Positions 31,250 through 37,802 of a stretch of 43,877 nucleotides of DNA are shown piece after piece. Both the position numbers and the translations under genes were made by a program. Within the stretch, counting starts at the first letter, position 1. The number at the start of each line of letters is the position of its first letter. Below the pieces are notes generated by a model. It made no database searches. It was not told the DNA's origin and saw only the letters and a program-made list of their open reading frames with translations. The DNA is from a virus. The DNA is taken from positions 1 through 43,877 of the IMG/VR virus record IMGVR_UViG_3300009168_000061; one strand, 5' to 3'.

Positions 31250-31931
31250 GCATTTCAACGACTCATTTAAGTTTGAGCAATTCCCTGATATGGACGGTTA
31301 CAAACGTCACAGATTAGGAAAGATTACAGCCTCCGCTTTACATACATTAATGAAGCATCCGAGAAATACAGGAGAGATCTTTACGGAAACCGGACTCACT
31401 TATCTTAAAGACAAAGTAGCTGAAGTTCTCACCGGGATATCGAAACCTGAAGTAAACGCAATCCCTTTGAAGTGGGGAAAGGAACATGAAGCTGAAGCGG
31501 TACAAGTTCTGAAAGATACCGGATTGGAGTTTGTTCACTGTGGAGCAAGTAATCCCATATTCATACCATTTAATAAAACTTCAGGATGTTCACCAGATGG
31601 ATTGATGAGGACTCATGTAGTTGAGATTAAATGTCCATATACATCATGTGTCCATGTTGAGAGCTTGTTAGCCTCCATTCCTGATGGCAATAAAAACGAT
31701 TGGTTAAAGAATGAACATTTTGATTACTATACTCAGGTACAATTTTGCATGTTATGTACTAATAAAGTAAAAGCATATTTTGTTTCATATGATCCGAGGA
31801 TGATTAAAGATGTCCATAAATTAGCCATTATGGAGATATTAGCAGATCCGGATTATTTCAATGAAATGAGAATAAGAATAGGTTTAGCAACAGAATATAT
31901 CAGGGAAAGATTAAAGCTACTAACCCATTAA
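31200..31931 (+). CDS. YqaJ-type recombination exonuclease
   Basis: Contains the YqaJ nuclease signature: RHRLGKITASALHTLMKHP, then KWGKEHEAEAVQVL, then a catalytic Asp in SPDGLM and VVEIKCPYTS with the E-x-K pair. It works with RecT as a 5'-3' resection and annealing module. The start is inside recT; ATG 31200 (overlap 50 bases) is chosen, although 31158 is also in frame (overlap 92 bases). Overlap supports co-translation. Confidence 0.88.
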   Translation: MKTDQTLTVAEKVEVNEHFNDSFKFEQFPDMDGYKRHRLGKITASALHTLMKHPRNTGEIFTETGLTYLKDKVAEVLTGISKPEVNAIPLKWGKEHEAEAVQVLKDTGLEFVHCGASNPIFIPFNKTSGCSPDGLMRTHVVEIKCPYTSCVHVESLLASIPDGNKNDWLKNEHFDYYTQVQFCMLCTNKVKAYFVSYDPRMIKDVHKLAIMEILADPDYFNEMRIRIGLATEYIRERLKLLTH

Positions 31932-31949
31932 AAATTCACTATAAAACGT

Positions 31950-31983
31950 AAGGGATACTATCACGGTATCCCTTTTATTTTTT
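31950..31983. terminator. Terminator after the recombination genes
   Basis: AAGGGATAC (31950-31958) and GTATCCCTT (31966-31974) form a perfect nine-base stem and a T-rich run follows. On the other strand it would end the doubtful peptide gene at 31999. Confidence 0.8.
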
Positions 31984-31998
31984 AAAACGATCAATCAG

Positions 31999-32088
31999 TT
32001 AATTGCGAATTCTTTTTCTCATTTTCAATAACCTTCGCCTCTGATTCTTTCTGAACCAATAATTCACCCAAAACTTATTGAAGTTCAT
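31999..32088 (-). CDS. Doubtful Arg-rich peptide (29 aa)
   Basis: A minus-strand frame MNFNKFWVNYWFRKNQRRRL and onward has about 10 Arg or Lys in 29 residues, and ends 16 bases before a bidirectional terminator. No consensus promoter was seen. It could be a real leader or toxin-like peptide or chance. The rest of the gap 31984-32296 holds the control elements listed below. Confidence 0.25.
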   Translation of the reverse strand: MNFNKFWVNYWFRKNQRRRLLKMRKRIRN

Positions 32089-32121
32089 ATGATATTTTTC
32101 ACAAATTATTGATTTTCTTAC

Positions 32122-32152
32122 GATAAAAGTCTAAGATAAAAGTGTGATATTT
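32122..32152 (+). promoter_or_regulatory. Probable replication-operon promoter with direct repeats
   Basis: Two copies of GATAAAAGT (32122-32130 and 32135-32143) precede GATATTTG, a near match (7 of 8) to the -7 box. There is no TTTG at -33. The repeats may be an activator site. Confidence 0.4.
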
Positions 32153-32234
32153 GTAATTCGATGTTGAATAGAACATTAGGCGGTAGGTAGGAATTGTGGC
32201 AGTTTCGGAGTTTTATGAAATATTAAATAAAATG

Positions 32235-32262
32235 AACAGATCACTTTCCGATCTGTTTTATT
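32235..32262 (+). terminator. Leader terminator or attenuator before the replication genes
   Basis: AACAGATC (32235-32242) and GATCTGTT (32250-32257) form a perfect eight-base stem followed by TTATT. It lies between the probable promoter and the gene at 32297, so it may regulate replication gene expression. Confidence 0.6.
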
Positions 32263-32296
32263 ATATAATATATTTACATATATAAAACCTTCAATA

Positions 32297-32653
32297 ATGA
32301 AACATGCTTTTGTCTCAATCGGGGATTATAAATACCTAAAGCAAACAGCCTCCCTCCCGGATTACAATCCATACCAAAGAAAGCCAAATATTCCCCGGAT
32401 CGAAGAGGTAAAAGAGTTCTTTTTCCATAATAAGATGAATGAAAGGGATGCAGTTGAGTTCTTTCTTTATTATGATTCTCTTGGTTGGTTCATCGGCAAT
32501 ACCCCAATAGTAAATTGGCGATCAAAAGCTCTTCAATGGAAATCCTTAGATTCTTACAAACAGAACCAGAACCAGAACAACAATCAACCTGAAAACAACA
32601 AAACTATATCCGATGAGGAAAGAAAGCGACTCTGGAATAAACGGGATTGGTGA
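32297..32653 (+). CDS. Helicase loader/replication initiator-like protein (118 aa)
   Basis: The N-terminal pattern resembles small Bacteroidetes replication proteins (PRIEEVKEFFFHNKMNERDAVEFF, then GWFIGNTPIVNWRSKALQW). These features are typical of the domain found at the ends of phage replication initiators just upstream of DnaB. A Gln/Asn-rich linker (residues 85-105) follows. It overlaps the helicase gene by 41 bases, as loaders often do. Confidence 0.65.
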   Translation: MKHAFVSIGDYKYLKQTASLPDYNPYQRKPNIPRIEEVKEFFFHNKMNERDAVEFFLYYDSLGWFIGNTPIVNWRSKALQWKSLDSYKQNQNQNNNQPENNKTISDEERKRLWNKRDW

Positions 32654-34049
32654 TTTTGCCCGGATACCTCCTCATGATATTAGCATTGAGCAAGCTGTTA
32701 TCGGTGCTGTGATACTTGAACATGCTGCTTATGAAATAGCGAATGAGATAATTACATCAAATGATTTTTACGACATAAATCATCAGAAAATATGGAGCGC
32801 AATTCATGATTTAAAAACGAAAGGAGGAGCGGTTGATCTGTTGATCATTACTGAGGAGTTAACAGCCCGGAATCAGATTGAACAAATAGGAGGAGCTTAT
32901 TATCTCACCTCCTTAACGATGGCCGTTGTTTCATCAGCTCATATTCAGACTCATGCTATCATATTGCATGAGAAATATTTATTAAGAGAGTTGATCAGGC
33001 TTTCAAATGAAGTAATCCAAAAAGCATATAATAATGATGATGTATTTGAAATATTTGATATAATAGAGAAGAGAAGCACTCAGTTGATGCAGGATATTCA
33101 GGATAACAATCTGCAAACTACGACTGAAGTAATTAAAACCGTGAATGATGAACTGGAAACGATTCGGAATAGTGATAGAAAGATTCATGGAATTAACACG
33201 GGATTCATTCATTTAAATAAAATGACTAATGGATGGCAAAAAGGAAATCTCATCATTCTTGCAGCGCGTCCTTCCGTGGGCAAATCTGCTTTTGTTTCTA
33301 ATTTGGCTCTTAATGCTGCTTCTGATCCTAATAATCCCACAGGGGTATTAGTGTTCTCATTAGAAATGGAAAACCGGGAAATCATGATTAGAATGATCTC
33401 CTCAGTTTCCCGCGTCAATATGGAAAAGATAAAACTTGCTACTTATACCCCGGAGGAATGGATTAAAATAACGGATGCAGAGAATAAGATCATGAAGATG
33501 AAAATCATCCTTCAGGATAAATCTCAGATCAATATTCAGCAACTCAGATCCATTGCAAGGAAAAAAGTTGCAAAAGGTGAAATAGGTTTGATCATAATTG
33601 ATTATTTACAACTCATGGGAATGATGCGTTCGGATCAAAATCTGATCAGGGAACAACAAATCTCATCCATTACCAGAAACCTTAAAGCACTCGCAAAGGA
33701 GCTAAGAGTTCCGATCATCCTGCTTTCTCAGTTGAGCAGGGAGGTTGAGAAGAGAGGTAATCCGAGGCCCGTATTATCCGACCTGAGAGAATCAGGGGCG
33801 ATTGAGCAGGATGCGGATTTAGTTATGTTCCTGACACGGGAAAACTACCAGAAATGCGATAATGAGGAGGCTGATGATGAGGATGTATTGCTGATAATCG
33901 CAAAGAACAGAAACGGGAAATGTGTTGACCTTCCATTTAAAGCGGATCTGACCATTCAGGCTTTCTTTTACCGGGATGAATGGGAGGCGTATAAACAAAT
34001 AGATCCATTCCTGAACTATCAAAAATACTCAGCTCCCGGTAATGATTAA
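32613..34049 (+). CDS. dnaB: DnaB-like replicative helicase
   Basis: A 478-residue protein. The N-terminal DnaB domain is at residues 20-125 (IEQAVIGAVILEHAAYEIAN) and the RecA-like ATPase follows with Walker A at about 217-225 (AARPSVGKS), Walker B near residue 330 (LIIIDYLQLM) and LLSQLSREVEKR. It unwinds the origin and fork, normally loaded by a partner, here the preceding gene. Full length compared with bacterial DnaB. Confidence 0.95.
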   Translation: MRKESDSGINGIGDFARIPPHDISIEQAVIGAVILEHAAYEIANEIITSNDFYDINHQKIWSAIHDLKTKGGAVDLLIITEELTARNQIEQIGGAYYLTSLTMAVVSSAHIQTHAIILHEKYLLRELIRLSNEVIQKAYNNDDVFEIFDIIEKRSTQLMQDIQDNNLQTTTEVIKTVNDELETIRNSDRKIHGINTGFIHLNKMTNGWQKGNLIILAARPSVGKSAFVSNLALNAASDPNNPTGVLVFSLEMENREIMIRMISSVSRVNMEKIKLATYTPEEWIKITDAENKIMKMKIILQDKSQINIQQLRSIARKKVAKGEIGLIIIDYLQLMGMMRSDQNLIREQQISSITRNLKALAKELRVPIILLSQLSREVEKRGNPRPVLSDLRESGAIEQDADLVMFLTRENYQKCDNEEADDEDVLLIIAKNRNGKCVDLPFKADLTIQAFFYRDEWEAYKQIDPFLNYQKYSAPGND

Positions 34050-34398
34050 ACATCCTTCACAAATTATCTTAGGGAATTGTCCTTCAAAATCCAATAACTA
34101 CCGGATAGGCAAAAAAACGCTCTATAAAGAAAGAGAGGTTAAGGATTATGAGAGAGCTTTCATCCTCCAGTGTAAGAACTACCGGAACATATTTATAACC
34201 GGGAAATTTCATTTCAATCTGAAGGTATATTTCGCTGATGAAAAGAGCGATCTGGATGGATCATTCAAAGTGATTCTGGATTGCCTTAAACAATGCAGAG
34301 CCATAAAGGATGATAGATATTGCGTGAAAATCATTGCTGAAAAGTTTATTGACAAAAAAAATCCGCATATTGTTTTTTATATAACCGAAGTATCATGA
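34042..34398 (+). CDS. rusA: RusA-type Holliday junction resolvase
   Basis: A 118-residue protein, close to the usual RusA length. Asp70, Asp72, Lys76 and Asp91 fall at the positions known to be catalytic in Escherichia coli RusA (SDLDGSFK, then IKDDRY). It resolves recombination or replication intermediates before packaging. The start overlaps the end of dnaB by 8 bases. Confidence 0.88.
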   Translation: MIKHPSQIILGNCPSKSNNYRIGKKTLYKEREVKDYERAFILQCKNYRNIFITGKFHFNLKVYFADEKSDLDGSFKVILDCLKQCRAIKDDRYCVKIIAEKFIDKKNPHIVFYITEVS

Positions 34399-34748
34399 TT
34401 AAGCCATTTATTAGAATGACGTTTGAAACATTTAGGGAAAAATCCGATATGGTTGAGATTTTCCAAATGATCAACTATGTTAAGGGAGTTGAACAAAAGG
34501 TGATTGATAGTAAAAGTGATTTTGCTATCATCAGGGAATTTGAGAAGATTAAAACAGATCCAATAATAAAGGAAAACGCGGTTGATCCGATGGTTTTCTT
34601 TGTGGTTGGATATGTCGATGAGGTATTTAAGTTTAGTGATATATTCATATTTGATAACTCTTGCATAACTCATGATCAGGCTATTGAATTTGCACTAAAT
34701 ATAAGTGAGCATTCAATAGATTATGAGGAGCTTAAAAAGGTTGGATGA
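34395..34748 (+). CDS. Protein of unknown function (117 aa)
   Basis: An acidic alpha/beta protein with an ATGA overlap with rusA and the next gene. No motif recognised. It lies in the replication operon. Confidence 0.55.
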   Translation: MIKPFIRMTFETFREKSDMVEIFQMINYVKGVEQKVIDSKSDFAIIREFEKIKTDPIIKENAVDPMVFFVVGYVDEVFKFSDIFIFDNSCITHDQAIEFALNISEHSIDYEELKKVG

Positions 34749-34954
34749 TGGCACTTAAAAGAATATGTATGTCCATGCTTTTAATATTAGTTATTCCATT
34801 AATTTTATATTTTATCCTGAGCATGGCTACTATGAAGGTTTATCCGGGTGAATGGCCCGATGTGATTCAGGGAGCATATATTGGAGGATCAATAGTTTCC
34901 GTATTATTCGTATCAATAATATTATTCAACATATTCCATATAACGAAAAAATAA
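34745..34954 (+). CDS. Two-span membrane protein (69 aa)
   Basis: Residues 8-28 and 44-64 form two hydrophobic spans. It starts inside the stop of the preceding gene (ATGATGGC; the second ATG is equally good). Function unknown. Confidence 0.55.
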   Translation: MMALKRICMSMLLILVIPLILYFILSMATMKVYPGEWPDVIQGAYIGGSIVSVLFVSIILFNIFHITKK

Positions 34955-34965
34955 ACTATCATAAA

Positions 34966-35190
34966 ATGAGTGACAATCAACAAGAGAAGCTGAGAACTAT
35001 TGAAGAGATAGATCAGTATTTCACTAACAAATTGAATCCTGATTTTACTTATATGCTCACGATATATAAACGCGGAGAGCCTGAACAAATGATCTTTATT
35101 ACCGGAGATGAAAATCTCGATGACGTAATGAAATGTGCTTCCAAAGTGATTGATAATATAAGAGATGGATTACCAATAAAAATGGATTAA
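34966..35190 (+). CDS. Small protein of unknown function (74 aa)
   Basis: ATG 34966 follows the leader TATCATAAA; a longer frame from 34852 would overlap the membrane gene. The protein is a small alpha/beta with acidic helices (LRTIEEIDQYF and DDVMKCASKVIDNI). It is placed directly before the HAD-like gene. Confidence 0.55.
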   Translation: MSDNQQEKLRTIEEIDQYFTNKLNPDFTYMLTIYKRGEPEQMIFITGDENLDDVMKCASKVIDNIRDGLPIKMD

Positions 35191-35192
35191 AC

Positions 35193-35720
35193 ATGCTTCA
35201 GCAAACTATCATTTTCTTAGAATTTGAAGGAGTATTAACCTCACACAGAACAGGGGGAAAGAACATTGATCCTATTGCTGTTCATTTTATAAATGAGGTT
35301 TGCAGGATCACCGGGAGTCAAATTGTCATTTCATCACACTGGAGATTAAGCCGTCCGGGTAGCATGTTCAGAAGCATGTTCGGAGATCATTTAAATGAAG
35401 ATTGGGCTACTCTGGACCTGAGCAGGAGGTATGTAGATAAAGTGAGAGGTATGGAGGTTGACGCATGGCTAAGAAAGCATGAAGGATATAAATTTGTCAT
35501 CCTCGATAATGAATTCAATTACCTCGATGAGCAGTTACCATACCTGATACAACCAAATTCAGACAATGGCCTGATATGGCAGGATATGTATATGATATTA
35601 CAGTTCTTTGGAATGGAATATATTGATATGGAAGCCCGGAACATCCTGATAACTCCTGAAATGTTTAAGGATGAGAGTTTCGATCTTAAAACCAAACAAA
35701 GAATCACTTTGTCACCTTAA
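35193..35720 (+). CDS. HAD-like protein (SAK-type) with Glu-x-Glu in place of Asp-x-Asp
   Basis: The fold resembles HAD domains of the swiss-army-knife RNA-repair type. Motif I is at residues 6-15 (IIFLEFEGVL), motif II is VISSHWR and a late motif is FVILDNEFNYLDE. In the family motif I is normally FLDxDGVL, and the first Asp is the phosphoryl-accepting nucleophile. Here both Asp are Glu (Glu10, Glu12), so the protein may be inactive or altered. Its place beside replication genes would fit nucleic-acid end processing. The terminator follows 28 bases later. Confidence 0.7.
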   Translation: MLQQTIIFLEFEGVLTSHRTGGKNIDPIAVHFINEVCRITGSQIVISSHWRLSRPGSMFRSMFGDHLNEDWATLDLSRRYVDKVRGMEVDAWLRKHEGYKFVILDNEFNYLDEQLPYLIQPNSDNGLIWQDMYMILQFFGMEYIDMEARNILITPEMFKDESFDLKTKQRITLSP

Positions 35721-35747
35721 TTTTTCATAGTTGCTTTTATGTTAGCG

Positions 35748-35775
35748 ATCTGGCCTTTCTAGGTCGGATTTTTTT
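35748..35775 (+). terminator. Terminator after the HAD-like gene
   Basis: ATCTGGCCT and AGGTCGGAT, with G-U pairs, are followed by seven T. Confidence 0.65.
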
Positions 35776-35851
35776 ATAATTAGTACTGTTTATATTGAAT
35801 ATTGAAATACTATTCTTATATTAGTATTACCGAAAAACAAATCGGCTTATT

Positions 35852-36109
35852 ATGAATACATCAACTTTGCAAGCTGTATCAACCAACTGGAAAAATCCAG
35901 AAAATGAAAGTTTTTGGGGTAACTCTCCAAAGGAAACTGTTGAGATTATGGATGATCAAATCACCAATCTCATCAAATTCGCTGGATCACTCGATGAATG
36001 TGACGTATGGGTTACATCTAAAGCTAAGATAGCTCTGATGGAGGCCCGGAATCATTTGATTGATGCGATCCAGAGTAAATATGATCGTGAAAAATTGACT
36101 GGAAATTAG
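35852..36109 (+). CDS. Small protein of unknown function (85 aa)
   Basis: A helical C-terminal half (KIALMEARNHLIDAIQSKYD) and a loose N-terminus. It is monocistronic between two terminators, with an AT-rich leader lacking consensus promoter boxes. Related small proteins are frequent in Bacteroides phages, but function is unknown. Confidence 0.55.
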   Translation: MNTSTLQAVSTNWKNPENESFWGNSPKETVEIMDDQITNLIKFAGSLDECDVWVTSKAKIALMEARNHLIDAIQSKYDREKLTGN

Positions 36110-36143
36110 TAGTTAAGAGTCAGCATAATCTTAGCTATTTCAG

Positions 36144-36178
36144 GGAGAGTGACTTAAATGTTGCTCTCCTATTTTTTT
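36144..36178 (+). terminator. Terminator before the partition genes
   Basis: GGAGAG and CTCTCC with a 14-base loop are followed by a run of T. Confidence 0.65.
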
Positions 36179-36199
36179 ATGTTTTTCCTTAAAAAAGTA

Positions 36200-36231
36200 T
36201 TTGTTTCTTTAAGTTTTTGTGTGTTCCTTTG
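36200..36231 (+). promoter_or_regulatory. Partition operon promoter
   Basis: TTTG (36200-36203), a 20-base spacer and TTCCTTTG (36224-36231), a 7-of-8 match to the -7 box. The leader would be about 14-16 bases. Confidence 0.55.
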
Positions 36232-36248
36232 CTGCATAATCTCTAACA

Positions 36249-36887
36249 ATGATCATAAGTATTAGCTCACTCAAAGGTGGCGTTGGTAAGTCAACGATAG
36301 CCCAAAATTTAGCAGTTTGTTTTGCCAGAAATGGTTACAAAGTTTGCATTATAGATTCTGATGCAAACCAATCATCTCTCAAATGGAGTTCACTTAGAAC
36401 TAACGAGGAGTTTAGTATTCCTGCATATGGTTTGCCTGATGGAAACGAATTAGGTAAGAACGCGAGTCACCTTGATAAGCTGTATGACGTAGTGATCATT
36501 GATGGTACTCCTAACCTTTCAAAGCTCACCTCCAAGATCATTCTAACCTCTAATTTTGTGTTTATCCCGGTCCTGCCATCTGGTATGGATGTTTGGGCTA
36601 CCCGGAAATTCTTAGATCATTACCAGAACATTATTGAGGAGAGCGAAACAAATATTCCCGCTTACTTTATAATGAATAAATTCAGGCCAAATACAAGCCT
36701 TTCAATGGAGGTTAAAGAATGTTTAGCTGAGTTTGAGATCCCGGTAATGGAAACTTGCCTGAAGGATCGCGTAGCTTATGGTGAAGCGGTAATAAAAGGA
36801 TCTGGAGTTTATGAACACAGAAACAAAGCAGCCAAAGAGGAGATAACGAATCTCTTTAATGAGGTAATGGAGATAATCACAAAATAA
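36249..36887 (+). CDS. parA: ParA-family partition ATPase
   Basis: A 212-residue small (type Ib) ParA. The deviant Walker A motif is at residues 9-16 (KGGVGKST, with signature Lys9), switch I is Asp40 (DSDANQSS) and Walker B is VVIIDGTP. It would move plasmid-state copies before division with the RHH protein encoded next. This points to a phage-plasmid or an extrachromosomal prophage phase. No N-terminal helix-turn-helix is present. Confidence 0.9.
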   Translation: MIISISSLKGGVGKSTIAQNLAVCFARNGYKVCIIDSDANQSSLKWSSLRTNEEFSIPAYGLPDGNELGKNASHLDKLYDVVIIDGTPNLSKLTSKIILTSNFVFIPVLPSGMDVWATRKFLDHYQNIIEESETNIPAYFIMNKFRPNTSLSMEVKECLAEFEIPVMETCLKDRVAYGEAVIKGSGVYEHRNKAAKEEITNLFNEVMEIITK

Positions 36888-36916
36888 TAAAAACGTAAAA
36901 ACTTAAATACTATATT

Positions 36917-37162
36917 ATGTCTAAGAACGGTTTAGCAGCAACATTGACGGAGAAAAAGCCATTAGCAAAAAACACTAACTCTCATTTGGTTGATGGGTTA
37001 GTAGATGGTAAGAGAGAGAAAACAACCCGGTTCGTAATGGATATTGATCCGGTAACTCATAAGAAGTTAAAGCAGCATTGCGTAGAACGGGAGATTACCA
37101 TTAAATCATACATCCTCGATATCATCAATAATAGTTTAGATGGAAAATATGATAAGAAGTAG
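36917..37162 (+). CDS. Ribbon-helix-helix partner of ParA (81 aa)
   Basis: A basic disordered N-terminus (residues 1-38) is followed by a ribbon-helix-helix domain (TTRFVMDIDPVTHKKLKQHC, then EITIKSYILDIIN). Its size and position directly after a short ParA match ParG/omega-type centromere-binding proteins. Its binding repeats (parS) were not found by eye. Confidence 0.75.
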   Translation: MSKNGLAATLTEKKPLAKNTNSHLVDGLVDGKREKTTRFVMDIDPVTHKKLKQHCVEREITIKSYILDIINNSLDGKYDKK

Positions 37163-37181
37163 TCTAAACAATGTAAATAGA

Positions 37182-37212
37182 AACAAGCTCCCGGATTCAG
37201 GAGCTTGTTTTG
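37182..37212. terminator. Bidirectional terminator between the early and late regions
   Basis: AACAAGCTCC (37182-37191) and GGAGCTTGTT (37200-37209) form a perfect stem; T-rich sequence follows on the plus strand. It separates convergent parA and structural operons. Confidence 0.8.
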
Positions 37213-37234
37213 TTTTGAGCGGCAACCATGAAGA

Positions 37235-37723
37235 TCATTCTACAAGTAATCCCTCTACTGCTGATATATCATATATTACAAAGTCATACATGGATGGATA
37301 AGTACCATTAATATTTTCTTTGAACACTTTACCTACGAAATAGTCGAGCTGCCTGTAATAGTCCGGATTAAGCTCTCCTGTTTCTGGATCAATCGCCTCT
37401 TCTGGAGGTACTTCATCACCTGAAGAGTTAACGTAGGTTGAATTGGTATATGTTACCTGAGAAGTTTTAACAACATTCCATCTATCAGCAACCCATTCAT
37501 TACCCTCAGAGAATATATATATTGAATAAACAAAGTTTACATATTGATTCTGCATCATGGTAAGATCCATGTTGAAGAGGACGATCCTATACATCAATCC
37601 GTTTGTTTCCCATGATAGCCCCGGTAGTAAACCTCCCTGATCAGAAACATACTCCCCTGTTGTTGTGTCTAGTGAGAAGTACTCTTTGATCGCTGTTGAT
37701 ACTATTTCTCTTTGCCGTCTCAT
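37235..37723 (-). CDS. Structural-region protein of unknown function (162 aa)
   Basis: This is the last gene of the late block, after the fibre. Beta-rich with no catalytic motif seen. It may be a fibre assembly chaperone or second receptor-binding subunit, as genes right after fibres often are. This is inference. Confidence 0.55.
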   Translation of the reverse strand: MRRQREIVSTAIKEYFSLDTTTGEYVSDQGGLLPGLSWETNGLMYRIVLFNMDLTMMQNQYVNFVYSIYIFSEGNEWVADRWNVVKTSQVTYTNSTYVNSSGDEVPPEEAIDPETGELNPDYYRQLDYFVGKVFKENINGTYPSMYDFVIYDISAVEGLLVE

Positions 37724-37802
37724 TATTGTAAGATTAGAAGTTAGTTATTGATGAAGCCCAATTATCATAATTAAAGTATTTCATCTTACTGTTTTATATT
37801 TA

